Shown: piece by piece, positions 43,941 to 53,816 of the stretch
How positions within the stretch are numbered: the first letter of the stretch is position 1
How the letters are laid out: each line of letters starts with the position of its first letter
Source of the DNA: Streptomyces peucetius
GTDB lineage: Bacteria > Actinomycetota > Actinomycetes > Streptomycetales > Streptomycetaceae
Assembly (NCBI RefSeq): GCF_025854275.1
Contig: NZ_CP107567.1
Coordinates: 3,596,001-3,660,000, forward strand
Direction: 5' to 3'
Length of the DNA: 64,000 nucleotides
The notes under the pieces: model-generated
Database searches by the model: none
What the model was told of the DNA's origin: nothing
What the model saw: the letters and a program-made list of their open reading frames with translations, nothing else
Program-made: the position numbers and the translations under genes

Positions 43941-45575
43941 TCAGCCGAGCAGGCCGCCGATCACGCCACCGCCGGAGCTCGCGTCGCCGTCCCCGGAGCC
44001 GCCGGTCGAGTCGTCGCCGGTCCAACCGCCGGAGCTGCTGCCGCCCGTGGACGTCGGCCCGGTCGTGCCGGAGGACGGCGGCGGCGTGGGCTGCGAGTCG
44101 GTGGGCGGCTGCTGGCCGCTGCCCTGCGTCTCACTGGGCGTACCGGCGACCGTGCCGGTCTCCTGCACGGACTCCGCCGGAGGCGTGGACGCCTCTTCCT
44201 CGGGCTTCTCCGCGGTGTGGCTGGCGGACGGGGTGGGCTTGTCCTCACGCGTGGCCGAGGAGCTGCGCTGCGCACCCGGCTCCCCCGGCAGCGGTGCGCC
44301 GGGCAGGTGGTTGGTCGGGTGCTGGTTCGGTCCGGGGACGGTGACCATGTCGTCGGAGCGGACGGCTCCGCCGAGCACGGAGCCGACGAGCATCGTGAGC
44401 CCGACCACGACAGCGGCGGCGAGACCGCCGCGCCGCAGTACGCGCCGGCGCAGGTCCCACAGCTCCGAGCGGGGCCCCAGGGTGCGCCAGGCCTCGCCCG
44501 CGAGCCGGCCGTCGACCGAGTAGACCGGAGCCCCGGCGATGATCAGCGGCGACCATGCGGCGAGGTAGATGAGGTCCGGCGTCTCGTAGACGGGGACGGT
44601 GCTCCAGCTGACGGTCATGACCAGCGCGGCGGACAGCAGCGCGCCGAAGACGGCCGCGAGCCGCTGCCAGAGTCCGAAGACGGTCAGGACGCCGACGACG
44701 ACCTGGAGGAAGGCGACGGTGAGGCCGGAGCCCACCGGGTGGGCGATCGCGAAGTCCCGCAGGGGCTCGCCGAGGGCCCACGGGTTCAGACCGTTGAGCC
44801 ACTTGACCATGGAGCCGCGGTCGCCGCCGTCGAAGTAGACGGGGTCGCACAGCTTGCCCATGCCGGCGTAGATGGAGATGAAGCCGAGCAGCAGGCGCAG
44901 CGGCAGGAGCACCACGCCGAGGTTCATCCGGCGGCCGGGGTAGTACGCGTGCCGCACCGAGTCGGCTGCGTGGCGCTGCGGCGGGCGCCGCCGGTCCTTG
45001 GCGAGAGCGTCGTCGTAAGGCTCGACGTCGTACATGCCGGCGTCGTAGGGCTGCCGGCCGTGGTAGGGCTGCCGGCCGTCGGAGGGCCGGTCGTCGGGAA
45101 GCGGGTCGTACGGCGGGTCGGTGTTGTATGAGTCGTAGGCGCCGGCCGCCTGCCGCATGGGCGGCAGCAGCGGCTTGTCGCGGCCGGGCCCGCCGGGCGC
45201 GGGGACCGTCGGGGCCTGCATCGTCTCGTCGAGCGCGACGCGTGGCAGGACCTGGGTGGCGGCCCCGCTGTAGGTGTCGTGCTCCAGGGTGGAGTTGCGT
45301 ACGGCCTGGAGGAGCCCCGTCGCGCCGGAGTCCCCGGGCGCCGACCTGCCGCTCCACACGACGGGTGCCCGGCGCCGCGCCGGGGCGGCTCCGGCGAGGG
45401 AGGCGAGGCGTGCGGTGTTCGCCAGGCCACGAGCGGGGCGCGGGCTCTGGGAGAGCTGCACCCGGAAGCTGGCGTGGTTGACGATGACCTGCGCGGGATC
45501 GCAGTCCACCTTGACCATGCTCAGCGCAGGCTGATCATCGAACCCGGACCGGGGCGTTCTGGTGTCCACACTCAT
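43941..45575 (-). CDS. DoxX-domain membrane protein with long disordered ends
   Basis: A 544-residue protein. About 215 residues at the N-terminus are polar, Pro/Asp/Tyr-rich and disordered; residues ~216-345 form a DoxX-like four-TM unit (LLLGFISIYAGMGKLCDPVYF ... YLAAWSPLIIAGAPVYSVDGRL); a further TM (GGLAAAVVVGLTMLVGSVLGG) leads to an extracellular Ser/Thr/Gly/Pro tail. DoxX proteins are linked to redox and thiol stress, but the function of this extended version is unknown. It is convergent with the nucleotidyltransferase gene. Confidence 0.82.
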   Translation of the reverse strand: MSVDTRTPRSGFDDQPALSMVKVDCDPAQVIVNHASFRVQLSQSPRPARGLANTARLASLAGAAPARRRAPVVWSGRSAPGDSGATGLLQAVRNSTLEHDTYSGAATQVLPRVALDETMQAPTVPAPGGPGRDKPLLPPMRQAAGAYDSYNTDPPYDPLPDDRPSDGRQPYHGRQPYDAGMYDVEPYDDALAKDRRRPPQRHAADSVRHAYYPGRRMNLGVVLLPLRLLLGFISIYAGMGKLCDPVYFDGGDRGSMVKWLNGLNPWALGEPLRDFAIAHPVGSGLTVAFLQVVVGVLTVFGLWQRLAAVFGALLSAALVMTVSWSTVPVYETPDLIYLAAWSPLIIAGAPVYSVDGRLAGEAWRTLGPRSELWDLRRRVLRRGGLAAAVVVGLTMLVGSVLGGAVRSDDMVTVPGPNQHPTNHLPGAPLPGEPGAQRSSSATREDKPTPSASHTAEKPEEEASTPPAESVQETGTVAGTPSETQGSGQQPPTDSQPTPPPSSGTTGPTSTGGSSSGGWTGDDSTGGSGDGDASSGGGVIGGLLG

Positions 45576-45730
45576 CTAACCGAGTGATGGGTGTTTAGGG
45601 CACGGCCGTGACGGGCCCGATCTGTCCGAGACCCGTCAAGCACACCATATCGGCCGGTTTGCGCCAAGGTGCGCCAAGGTCCGCCCGGAGACGGTACGAG
45701 GTCCGTCAGAAAACGACCGGACCGGGCACC

Positions 45731-46681
45731 TCACGCGCGCCGCTTGGCCGCCTCGTACAGCACGACACCGGCCGCGACACCCGCGTTGAGCGACTCGGCG
45801 CCGCCCGGCATGGGAATGCGGACCAGAACGTCGCAGGTCTCGCCGACGAGGCGGGACAGACCCTTGCCCTCGCTGCCGACGACGATCACCAGGGGACCGC
45901 CCAGCGCCTCGAGGGCGCCGACCTCGGTGTCACCGTCCGCGGACAGACCGACGACCGTCAGACCGGCCTTCTGGTACGCCTCGAGGGCGCGCGTCAGGTT
46001 GGTGGCGCGGGCGACGGGCGTACGGGCGGCGGTGCCCGCGGAGGTCTTCCAGGCACCCGCGGTCATCCCGGCGGCACGGCGCTCGGGGACGACGACGCCG
46101 TGACCGCCGAAGGCGGAGACGGAGCGGACGACCGCGCCGAGGTTGCGGGGGTCGGTGACGCCGTCGAGAGCGACGATCAGCGGGTCCTCACCGTCGTCGA
46201 AGGCGGCGGCGGCCAGGTCCTCGGGGTGCGCGTACTCGTACGGCGGGACCTGGAGCACCAGGCCCTGGTGGTTGAGCCCGTTCGTCATCCGGTCGAGCTC
46301 GGGGCGCGGCGCCTCCATGATGTTGATGTTGCCGCGACCGGTGGCGAGCTGGAGCGCCTCGCGCACCCGCTCGTCGTTGTCGATGAACTGCTGCACATAG
46401 AGCGTGGAGGCGGGCACACCGTCGCGCAGCGCCTCGAAGACGGGGTTGCGGCCGACGACCATCTCGGACGTGCCCTTGCCGCCGCGGCGAGCGACGGGCC
46501 GGCGAGCGGCGTGCTTGGCCTTGGCGTTGGCCACCCGGTTCTTGACGTGCCCCTTGCGGGCGGAGGCGGGCGGCGTGGGGCCCTTGCCCTCGAGCCCGCG
46601 ACGCCGCTTGCCACCGCTGCCGACCTGCGCGCCCTTCTTGTTGGACGTGCGGCGGTTCCTGCGCTGGCTGTTCCCGGCCAT
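45731..46681 (-). CDS. rlmB: 23S rRNA (guanosine-2'-O-) methyltransferase RlmB
   Basis: A 316-residue SPOUT methyltransferase modifying G2251 (E. coli numbering) of 23S rRNA. A basic, disordered N-terminal extension of about 70 residues precedes the RNA-binding domain ([23 protein letters not shown]). Knot motifs are '[23 protein letters not shown]', '[12 protein letters not shown]' and '[23 protein letters not shown]'. It lies downstream of cysS, the usual actinobacterial order. Confidence 0.95.
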   Translation of the reverse strand: MAGNSQRRNRRTSNKKGAQVGSGGKRRRGLEGKGPTPPASARKGHVKNRVANAKAKHAARRPVARRGGKGTSEMVVGRNPVFEALRDGVPASTLYVQQFIDNDERVREALQLATGRGNINIMEAPRPELDRMTNGLNHQGLVLQVPPYEYAHPEDLAAAAFDDGEDPLIVALDGVTDPRNLGAVVRSVSAFGGHGVVVPERRAAGMTAGAWKTSAGTAARTPVARATNLTRALEAYQKAGLTVVGLSADGDTEVGALEALGGPLVIVVGSEGKGLSRLVGETCDVLVRIPMPGGAESLNAGVAAGVVLYEAAKRRA

Positions 46682-46719
46682 GACTTTTCGTTCCTCTGGA
46701 TCGCGTCGTTGAGTGAAAG

Positions 46720-46747
46720 TGTGCCGCCCGGGTCCCCGGGCGGCACA
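46720..46747 (-). terminator. Terminator between cysS and rlmB
   Basis: TGTGCCGCCCGGG pairs with CCCGGGCGGCACA around TC, 35 bp past the cysS stop. rlmB therefore probably has its own promoter or depends on read-through. Confidence 0.85.
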
Positions 46748-46781
46748 TTGCGCCTGGTGCTGCGGACGCGAGGGCCGGACC

Positions 46782-48179
46782 CTAGCGGGGTCCCAGCGTC
46801 CAGCGGGGCCCGTCCGGACCGTCCTCGATGACGAGCCCGGACTGGTTCAGCTGGTCACGGATGGCGTCCGCCGTCGTCCAGTCCTTGCGGGACCTGGCCG
46901 CCTCGCGCTGCTGGAGCACGAGCCGCACGAGGGTGTCGACGACTCCGTGGAGGTCCTCACCACGATCGGACTCGCCGGCCCAGTGGGGGTCGAGCGGATC
47001 GAGTCCGAGCACACCCAGCATGGCACGGACCTCGGCGAGGCGGGCGACGGCGGCTTCCTTGTCGTCGTCGGCCAGTGCGCTGTTTCCCTGCCGGACGGTC
47101 GTGTGGACGATCGCGAGGGCCTGCGGCACCCCGAAGTCGTCGTCCATGGCCTCGGCGAACGCGGGCGGCACCTCCGCCGCCGGCGCGACCGGACCGGACT
47201 TCTCGACGACCCGCTGGACGAAGCCCTCGATCCGCGCGAACGCCGACTCGGCCTCGCGCAGCGCCTCCGGGCTGTACTCGATCATCGAGCGGTAGTGCGG
47301 GGTGCCGAGGTAGTAGCGCAGGACGATGGGGCGCCACTGCTTGACCATCTCGGAGACGAGCACCGAGTTGCCGAGCGACTTGGACATCTTCTCGCCGCTC
47401 ATGGTGACCCAGGCGTTGTGCACCCAGTACGAGGCGAAGGCGTCGCCGTAGGCCTTGGCCTGGGCGATCTCGTTCTCGTGGTGGGGGAAGACCAGGTCGA
47501 GGCCGCCGCCGTGGATGTCGAAGGCCTCGCCCAGGTACTTGTGCGCCATCGCCGAGCACTCGAGGTGCCAGCCCGGCCGGCCGCGGCCCCACGGGGTCTC
47601 CCAGGAGGGCTCGCCCGGCTTGGTCGCCTTCCACATGGCGAAGTCGCGCGGGTCGCGCTTGCCGGTGATGCCCTCCTCCGCGGGCTGGCGCAGGTCGTCG
47701 ATGTCCTGGTTGGAGAGCGCCAGGTAGTCGGGGAAGGACCGCACGTCGAAGTAGACGCTGCCGTCGGCCTCGTAGGCGTGTCCGCGCTCGATGAGGCCGC
47801 GCATCATCTCGACCATCTCGGTGACGTGGCCGGTGGCGCGCGGCTCGTAGGTGGGCGGGAGGCAGCCGAGGGCCTCGTAGCCGTCGTTGAAGGCGCGCTC
47901 GTTCTCGTAGCCGATGGACCACCACGGGCGGCCCTGGTCGGACGACTTGGCGATGATCTTGTCGTCGATGTCGGTCACGTTGCGGATGAACGTGACGTCG
48001 TAGCCGCGGTACTGGAACCAGCGGCGCATGATGTCGAAGTTCAGTCCCGACCGGATGTGCCCGATGTGCGGAGCGGCCTGCACGGTCGCACCGCACAGGT
48101 AGATCGAGACACAACCCGGCACTAGAGGGGCGAAGTCACGGATCTGCCGGGCGCTGGTGTCGTACAGGCGAATGGTCAC
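46782..48179 (-). CDS. cysS: Cysteinyl-tRNA synthetase
   Basis: A 465-residue class I synthetase charging tRNA-Cys. The zinc and HIGH region is [24 protein letters not shown] is '[10 protein letters not shown]', and the anticodon-binding helical domain follows. It starts GTG at 48179. It is not a mycothiol MshC paralogue, since the full anticodon-binding domain is present. It is encoded between ispF and rlmB. Confidence 0.96.
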   Translation of the reverse strand: MTIRLYDTSARQIRDFAPLVPGCVSIYLCGATVQAAPHIGHIRSGLNFDIMRRWFQYRGYDVTFIRNVTDIDDKIIAKSSDQGRPWWSIGYENERAFNDGYEALGCLPPTYEPRATGHVTEMVEMMRGLIERGHAYEADGSVYFDVRSFPDYLALSNQDIDDLRQPAEEGITGKRDPRDFAMWKATKPGEPSWETPWGRGRPGWHLECSAMAHKYLGEAFDIHGGGLDLVFPHHENEIAQAKAYGDAFASYWVHNAWVTMSGEKMSKSLGNSVLVSEMVKQWRPIVLRYYLGTPHYRSMIEYSPEALREAESAFARIEGFVQRVVEKSGPVAPAAEVPPAFAEAMDDDFGVPQALAIVHTTVRQGNSALADDDKEAAVARLAEVRAMLGVLGLDPLDPHWAGESDRGEDLHGVVDTLVRLVLQQREAARSRKDWTTADAIRDQLNQSGLVIEDGPDGPRWTLGPR

Positions 48180-48335
48180 GCAACAAGGGTAGTGGGCGCG
48201 TGGTAGTGCCTCGCGACCCGTTCCGGACGGAATCCGGTACCGAGGTGACGCGCACGGCGGGCCGGGCCGGTCCCGCGACGGGGCGCCGGCCGGGCCGGCC
48301 GGGGCAGGGACGTCAGCCCGGCAGGGCGGGGGCCG

Positions 48336-48839
48336 TCAGCCGGTCCTGACGACGAGCGCCGTCGCGATGGCGGCGAGCCCTTCGGCCCGGCCGGTCAGGC
48401 CGAGACCGTCGGTCGTGGTCCCCGAGACGGCGACCGGCGCGCCGACCGCGGCCGACAGCTCCTTCTGCGCCTCTTCGCGCCGCTTGCCGATCTTCGGGCG
48501 GACCCCGATCACCTGGACGGAGACATTGCCGATCTCGAACCCGGCCGCGCGCACGATCCGCGCCGCCTCGGCGAGCAGGGCGACCCCGGAGGCACCGGAC
48601 CACTCGGGCCGGGAGGTGCCGAAGTGGGCGCCGAGGTCACCGACGCCGGCGGCGGAGAACAGGGCGTCGCAGGCGGCGTGCGCGGCGACGTCACCGTCGG
48701 AGTGGCCGGCGAGGCCGTAGCCGTCGCTGTCGGAGCCTTCCCACAGCAGCCCGGCACACCAGAGCTCACGCCCCTTCTCGAAGGCGTGGACGTCGGTGCC
48801 GATGCCGACCAGCGGCAGGCGGAGCTGCTCAGAAGCCAT
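48336..48839 (-). CDS. ispF: 2-C-methyl-D-erythritol 2,4-cyclodiphosphate synthase
   Basis: A 167-residue MEP-pathway enzyme. Metal-binding Asp and His are in 'GIGTDVHAF', and the conserved '[23 protein letters not shown]' and '[16 protein letters not shown]' are present. It overlaps the ispD gene by 11 bp, so the consecutive enzymes are co-translated. Confidence 0.96.
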   Translation of the reverse strand: MASEQLRLPLVGIGTDVHAFEKGRELWCAGLLWEGSDSDGYGLAGHSDGDVAAHAACDALFSAAGVGDLGAHFGTSRPEWSGASGVALLAEAARIVRAAGFEIGNVSVQVIGVRPKIGKRREEAQKELSAAVGAPVAVSGTTTDGLGLTGRAEGLAAIATALVVRTG

Positions 48840-49566
48840 CGGTGGCCCTCCTCCGGGCGAGTACCGCCTCGGCCAGTACGAGATCCAGCGGCCGGGTCAC
48901 CTTGAAGGCTTCCTCGTGGCCGGGGACGACGACGACCCGCAGGCCCAGCTGCTCGACCATGCTGGCGTCGTCGGTGACATTCTCCGTGACCGTGCCGTGG
49001 GCGCGGACGAGGGTCTCGCGGTCGAAGCCCTGGGGCGTCTGCACGGCCCTCAGCGTCGCCCGGTCGGGGGTGGCCACGACGGCCTCCGCCTCGCCCCCGG
49101 TGGCCGGTTCCACCTGCTTGACGGTGTCCGCGAGAGGCAGCGCCGGCACGACGGCCGGGGAGCCGCCGTGCACGGCCGCGACGACCGCGTCGACGGTCTC
49201 CTCGGGCACGAGCGGGCGGGCCGCGTCGTGCACGAGCACGGTGGTGATGTCGTCGGGCAGCGCGTCGAGGCCGAGCCGTACGGACTCCTGGCGGCTGTCG
49301 CCGCCCGGGACGACGAGGTAGTCGGTCCTCTCGGGCAGGGCGTGCGCGTCGAGGAGCCGCTTGACCTCCCGAGCGCCGTCGGGGGGTGCGACCACCACGA
49401 CGAGCGAGACGGCGCGGGAGGCGGCCATGGCGCGGACGGCGTGGACGAGCATGGGCGTGCCGTTCAGCGCGCGGAGCGCCTTGGGGGCGCCCGGGCCCAG
49501 CCGTACGCCCCGGCCGGCCGCCGGGATCACGGCGGCGGTGCGGCGGTGGCGCGATTCGTCTGACAT
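48829..49566 (-). CDS. ispD: 2-C-methyl-D-erythritol 4-phosphate cytidylyltransferase
   Basis: A 245-residue MEP-pathway enzyme. The CTP-binding opening is [20 protein letters not shown], followed by '[16 protein letters not shown]' and '[10 protein letters not shown]'. I chose the ATG at 49566 (MSDESRHRR); an in-frame upstream start would add over 70 unrelated residues. carD lies upstream, the carD-ispD-ispF order seen across actinobacteria. Confidence 0.95.
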   Translation of the reverse strand: MSDESRHRRTAAVIPAAGRGVRLGPGAPKALRALNGTPMLVHAVRAMAASRAVSLVVVVAPPDGAREVKRLLDAHALPERTDYLVVPGGDSRQESVRLGLDALPDDITTVLVHDAARPLVPEETVDAVVAAVHGGSPAVVPALPLADTVKQVEPATGGEAEAVVATPDRATLRAVQTPQGFDRETLVRAHGTVTENVTDDASMVEQLGLRVVVVPGHEEAFKVTRPLDLVLAEAVLARRRATDGF

Positions 49567-49890
49567 CGGTTGCACTCCGGCAGGTTTGTTTCCTCGGCCG
49601 ACATGGGTATGGCCTGGGCGTACCCCGGCCGTAGGTTGGGGGAGAGTGCCGGGCGCGACGCCTTGACCGGACCCTTCCGTGACCAGGTCTGCGCCAGCCG
49701 CCCGGGCCCGGCACGCCAAAACGCCCGGCGACGGCGGGCGCGACGATCCGTCGCGTTCCGTCAGAAGCGCGACCGCCGTGCGCATACCGCGTCCGCACGC
49801 ATGCCGCAGCGCCCGGCGGCAGGCTGGATTTCACAAGGTGATTTCACAGCGTGCCGACGGGCACTGCGGCATTGTGGTGCGTGTCGTGCG
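49567..49890 (-). other. Region between carD and ispD
   Basis: 324 bp without a gene. It contains several short GC-rich inverted repeats (around 49720-49750, CGCC...GGCG) that could terminate carD, and presumably an ispD promoter. Nothing more specific is visible. Confidence 0.4.
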
Positions 49891-50373
49891 TCAGGACGCG
49901 AGGACCTCGTCCAGCAGGGCCTCGGCCTTGTCCTCGTTGGTGTTCTCCGCGAGCGCGAGCTCGCTCACCAGGATCTGGCGCGCCTTGGCGAGCATCCGCT
50001 TCTCACCGGCGGACAGCCCGCGCTCACGCTCGCGACGCCACAGGTCACGCACCACTTCGGCGACCTTGATGACATCGCCGGAGGCGAGCTTCTCGAGATT
50101 TGCCTTGTAACGACGGGACCAGTTCGTCGGCTCTTCGGCGTACGGCGCGCGAAGCACCTCGAAGACCCGGTCCAGTCCGTCCTGGCCGACCACATCGCGA
50201 ACGCCGACGAACTCCGCATTGTCCGCCGGTACGCGAACCGTCAGGTCGCCCTGGGCGACCTTGAGCACCAAGTAGGTCTTGTCCACGCCTTTGATCTGGC
50301 GAGTTTCGATAGCCTCGATCAGCGCGGCCCCGTGATGGGGATAGACCACGGTGTCGCCAACCTTGAACGTCAT
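49891..50373 (-). CDS. carD: CarD/CdnL RNA polymerase-binding transcription factor
   Basis: A 160-residue global regulator that binds the RNA polymerase beta subunit and stabilises open complexes at rRNA and housekeeping promoters. The N-terminal Tudor-like RID ([23 protein letters not shown]) precedes the DNA-binding helical domain with the conserved Trp in '[13 protein letters not shown]'. The RBS GGAAGGGG precedes the ATG by 9 nt. Confidence 0.96.
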   Translation of the reverse strand: MTFKVGDTVVYPHHGAALIEAIETRQIKGVDKTYLVLKVAQGDLTVRVPADNAEFVGVRDVVGQDGLDRVFEVLRAPYAEEPTNWSRRYKANLEKLASGDVIKVAEVVRDLWRRERERGLSAGEKRMLAKARQILVSELALAENTNEDKAEALLDEVLAS

Positions 50374-50922
50374 GTGACAGGTACCCCTTCCGTGGCTATC
50401 CAGGGTAACACGGATACAGCTTGTTCTGAATGGCGTTTTCGCAGGTCAGGGCATATCTCGGGGCTTGACAACAGCAACCGGAACGTGCTGCGGGCGGCTT
50501 CCGGAGTGCGGTATTCGCAGGTCGGAGCCGCTGCGCGGGCGGACGGAAACGCGCATGTTTCGCGCCGCACACCCCCCTCCAAAGCGCCCGAACGTCCCGA
50601 TTTGCCGGAATCTCGACGGTGAACTTTCCGTACTCCGTTCGGCCGCCGCTCACCCGTACGGGCGGACGCTCCGGAGAATCCTGAATTGATCACCGACGGG
50701 TATTCGTAAGGAATGTGTGGCGACCTCGGAAATTGATCACTGCGGTTATGTGAACGCACAGGTCCGGACCGCCCTCCCGACGGGTCCCGCTCCACCGGTA
50801 CCGACAAAGGGCGGGTCGGGTGCGGGGCGTGATCGACGGCTCGGTAACCTGAGCCCGGGCTGGCACGCAATCAGCCGGTGACAGCCACCACCCGTCCGTA
50901 CGTAGAAGGAGAAGCCGCCGCC
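50374..50922. other. Divergent intergenic region between carD and the lipoprotein gene
   Basis: 549 bp lower in GC than its surroundings, with no gene I can support. It must hold the carD promoter (minus) and the lipoprotein promoter (plus). A TTGACA hexamer at 50465-50470 has no obvious -10 partner. AT-richer patches occur at 50610-50760. Confidence 0.4.
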
Positions 50923-51600
50923 GTGAGCAGCAGCCTTCGACGCGGTGCCCTCGCCGGCGCTGCCATCGTCTTCTCGATCGCCTCGCTCTCCGCCTGCGGT
51001 GCGGGCAACGACGCGCAAACCCTCGGAGTCAGGCCGGACAACGCCGCGACCACGGTCGACAGCCTGAAGCTCCAGAACGTAACCGTCATCACCCAGCCGA
51101 AGCCCGACACCGAGGGCCCGGCGGCCGTGAGCCTCACGATCTTCAACGAGGGCAGCAAGCCGCAGACCCTCGAATCGATCGAGCTGCCGGGCTCCCGGGC
51201 CACGGTGAAGCTGAACCCTGCCGACGGCTCGGGCGCGATCACCGTCCCCGCGCAGGGCAGCGTCGTCATCGGTGGCGAGGGCAACGCGTCCGCCGTCATC
51301 GAGAACGGCAACAAGGAGATCAACCACGGCGTCGTGCGCGAGGTCGTCTTCCGGTTCAGCGAGACCGGTGACGTGCCCGTGAGGGCCCAGGTCTTCCCGG
51401 CGACGAACTACTTCCGGAGCTGGGGCCCGAGCGAGCTGCCGAGCCCGCCCGCGCAGTCCCCGTCCGGCAGCCCCTCCGCGTCGCCGACGGACAGCCCGGC
51501 CGGCACGGAGACCGCCCCGGCGGACACCGAGGCCGCCGGCGGCGAGGGCGAGGCCGCCCCGTCCGACGCAGCGTCCGCGTCGCACTCCGCCGGTCACTGA
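50923..51600 (+). CDS. Putative lipoprotein with Ser/Pro-rich tail
   Basis: A 225-residue protein. From the GTG at 50923 (AAGGAGAAG upstream) it has a lipoprotein signal with lipobox SLSACG (Cys at about residue 25). The mature part is a beta-rich, copper-chaperone-like (DUF461/PCuAC-type) domain (VSLTIFNEGSKPQTLESIELPGSRATVKL...), and the last 60 residues are Ser/Pro/Thr/Glu/Ala-rich. The function is unproven. A bidirectional terminator separates it from phoP. Confidence 0.8.
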   Translation: MSSSLRRGALAGAAIVFSIASLSACGAGNDAQTLGVRPDNAATTVDSLKLQNVTVITQPKPDTEGPAAVSLTIFNEGSKPQTLESIELPGSRATVKLNPADGSGAITVPAQGSVVIGGEGNASAVIENGNKEINHGVVREVVFRFSETGDVPVRAQVFPATNYFRSWGPSELPSPPAQSPSGSPSASPTDSPAGTETAPADTEAAGGEGEAAPSDAASASHSAGH

Positions 51601-51621
51601 CAGACACCCGGGTACGCACGC

Positions 51622-51658
51622 ACAGGGGGCGCTCGCCGACACGGCGAGCGCCCCCTGT
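51622..51658. terminator. Bidirectional terminator between the lipoprotein gene and phoP
   Basis: A perfect 16-bp stem ACAGGGGGCGCTCGCC / GGCGAGCGCCCCCTGT with loop GACAC lies between two convergent genes. Confidence 0.9.
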
Positions 51659-51685
51659 CACGTACCCATGGCCCGTCGGGGCGGC

Positions 51686-52366
51686 CTACGGCTCGAACTT
51701 GTACCCCAGACCGCGGACCGTCACCAGGTAGCGCGGCGCACCCGGGTCCGGCTCGATCTTGGCGCGCAGACGCTTCACATGGACGTCGAGGGTCTTCGTG
51801 TCACCCACGTAGTCCGCGCCCCACACCCGGTCGATCAGCTGCATACGGGTCAGCACCCGGCCCGCGTTGCGCAGCAGCATCTCCAGCAGGTCGAACTCCT
51901 TCAGCGGAAGGTCGACCTTGCCGCCCGAGACGGTCACGACGTGACGGTCCACGTCCATCCGCACCGGCCCGGCCTCCAGGGCGGCGGGCGTGACCTCCTC
52001 CGGCTCGCCGCGGCGGCGCAGCACCGCGCGGATGCGGGCGACCAGCTCCCGCGAGGAGAAGGGCTTGGTGACGTAGTCGTCGGCTCCTATCTCCAGCCCG
52101 ACGACCTTGTCGATCTCACTGTCCTTGGCGGTCACCATGATCACGGGCACGTTCGAGCGGCCCCGCAGCTGGCGGCACACCTCGGTGCCCGGCAGGCCGG
52201 GCAGCATCAGGTCGAGGAGCACGAGGTCGGCGCCGTTGCGCTCGAACTCGTCGAGTCCGTCGGGGCCCGTGGTCGCGACCGCGACCTCGAAGCCCTCCTT
52301 GCGGAGCATGTAGGACAGGGCGTCGCTGAAGGATTCCTCATCCTCGACGACGAGCACTCGGGTCAC
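51686..52366 (-). CDS. phoP: Phosphate response regulator PhoP
   Basis: A 226-residue OmpR-family regulator. The receiver pocket includes VVEDEE, phospho-Asp52 (VLLDLML) and Lys101 (VTKPFSS). The C-terminal winged helix ('LKEFDLLEMLLRNAGRVLTRMQLIDRVWG...TLDVHVKRLRAKIEP') binds PHO boxes. The GTG start overlaps the phoR stop by 4 bp. Identification rests on the phoR/phoU neighbours. Confidence 0.96.
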   Translation of the reverse strand: MTRVLVVEDEESFSDALSYMLRKEGFEVAVATTGPDGLDEFERNGADLVLLDLMLPGLPGTEVCRQLRGRSNVPVIMVTAKDSEIDKVVGLEIGADDYVTKPFSSRELVARIRAVLRRRGEPEEVTPAALEAGPVRMDVDRHVVTVSGGKVDLPLKEFDLLEMLLRNAGRVLTRMQLIDRVWGADYVGDTKTLDVHVKRLRAKIEPDPGAPRYLVTVRGLGYKFEP

Positions 52367-53619
52367 GGAAGGACCTCCGGGGCAGGGATCTCGCTGTTGG
52401 GATCGGTGTCGTAAGGCCGGTCGTCGTCCTCGTCGACGCGATCCCGGCCGGTGGTTGCGCGGTCTTTCGCTGCGCCCGCCTCTGGCAGCCGCAGGGTGAA
52501 CGTGGAGCCCTGTCCCTCGGAGCTCCACACCGTGACCTCCCCGCCGTGCGAGGCGGCCACGTGCTTGACGATGGCCAGCCCGAGGCCGGTGCCTCCGGTG
52601 GCGCGGGAACGGGCGGGGTCGACGCGGTAGAACCGCTCGAAGATCCGCTCGCGGTCCTTCTCCGAGATACCGATGCCCTGGTCGGTGACGGCTATCTCGA
52701 TCAAATCTCCGCCGGGTGCGCTGACCCGGCGGGCGGAGATGCCGACGCGGGTGCGGGCCGGGGAGTAGTTGACGGCGTTCTCGACGAGATTGCCGAGGGC
52801 GGCGGCGAGCTTGCCGCGGTTGCCCCATATCCGCAGGTCGGAGGCGGCCCCCGCGGCCATGGTGATCTGCTTGGCGGAGGCCGGCTGCCGGGAGCGGTCG
52901 ATGGCCTCCGCGACGAGCTCCTCCACCCGCACGGGCTCGGCGTCCTCCAGCGGGTCGTCGTTCTGGACCCGCGAGAGGTCGATGAGCTCCTGTACGAGGT
53001 TGGTGAGCCGGGTCGCCTCGATCTGCATACGGCCGGCGAAGCGGGTGACCGCCTCGGGATCGTCGGAGGCGTCCATGACGGCCTCGGAGAGCAGGGCGAG
53101 CGCTCCGACCGGGGTCTTGAGCTCATGGCTGACGTTGGCGACGAAGTCGCGCCGTACCGCCTCTATACGGCGGGCCTCCGTCAGGTCCTCGACCAGGAGC
53201 AGGACCAGCCGGGAACCGAGGGGCGCGACGCGCGCGGAGACGGCCAGGGCTTCGCCGCGTCCGGTGCCGCGGCGCGGCAGATCCAGCTCGACCTGCCGTA
53301 TCTCACCGTCGCGACGGGTGTCGCGGGCCATGTGCAGCATCGGCTCGACGGCGAGCTTCCCGCCGCGCACCAGGCCGAGGGCGTACGCCGCGGAGCTGGC
53401 CTTGACCACGGAGTCGGACTCGTCGAGGACCACCGCGGAGCTTCTGAGGACGGACAGGACGGTGTCGACACCGGGCGGCAGCACGGCGTCGGTGTGCAGC
53501 GAACTCCGGGTGGGGCGGCTCTGTTCGCGCTCGCTCCAGCGGAACGCCAGCATGGCGATGACACCGGTGCAGAGACCGGCGATCGCTGCTGCTGCGGCAA
53601 CCGCCGCGTTCACGTCCAT
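52363..53619 (-). CDS. phoR: Phosphate sensor histidine kinase PhoR
   Basis: A 418-residue kinase with one N-terminal TM (AAVAAAAAIAGLCTGVIAMLAF), a PAS-like region (~45-145) and HisKA with phospho-His165 in FVANVSHELKTP. HATPase boxes are 'NLVENAVNYSP', 'VTDQGIGISEKDRERIFERFYRVDPARSR' and 'GTGLGLAIVKH'. It lacks a large external sensor loop, as is usual for PhoR, which is controlled through PhoU/Pst. It is co-transcribed with phoP and divergent from phoU. Confidence 0.96.
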   Translation of the reverse strand: MDVNAAVAAAAAIAGLCTGVIAMLAFRWSEREQSRPTRSSLHTDAVLPPGVDTVLSVLRSSAVVLDESDSVVKASSAAYALGLVRGGKLAVEPMLHMARDTRRDGEIRQVELDLPRRGTGRGEALAVSARVAPLGSRLVLLLVEDLTEARRIEAVRRDFVANVSHELKTPVGALALLSEAVMDASDDPEAVTRFAGRMQIEATRLTNLVQELIDLSRVQNDDPLEDAEPVRVEELVAEAIDRSRQPASAKQITMAAGAASDLRIWGNRGKLAAALGNLVENAVNYSPARTRVGISARRVSAPGGDLIEIAVTDQGIGISEKDRERIFERFYRVDPARSRATGGTGLGLAIVKHVAASHGGEVTVWSSEGQGSTFTLRLPEAGAAKDRATTGRDRVDEDDDRPYDTDPNSEIPAPEVLP

Positions 53620-53692
53620 GCATTCAGGTTATGCGGGCCTCGGGGCACTCTCCCAGCCAAACGGGTGGCACCTCGAACAGTCGTCGCTCAGA

Positions 53693-53725
53693 GTTCACCA
53701 AGGGGATAGTGCTGATTCATTTGGG
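53693..53725 (+). promoter_or_regulatory. PHO box between phoR and phoU
   Basis: Three head-to-tail 11-mers, GTTCACCAAGG, GGATAGTGCTG and ATTCATTTGGG. The first and third closely fit the Streptomyces PhoP repeat G(G/T)TCAYYYR(G/C)G and the middle unit is degenerate. Placed between the divergent phoRP and phoU genes, it suggests autoregulation. Confidence 0.85.
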
Positions 53726-53816
53726 AGGGAGCCCACGGACGCCTGACCGGCCGAACGTGGGAGCGTGGGGGTTCGGAGCCCCACCCGGACCCCGGTCGCA
53801 TCAAGAGAGGGACACC

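Noticed and set aside
50465..50500. TTGACA as the promoter of the lipoprotein gene at 50923
   Set aside because: More than 450 bp upstream and no matching -10 hexamer at 16-19 bp.
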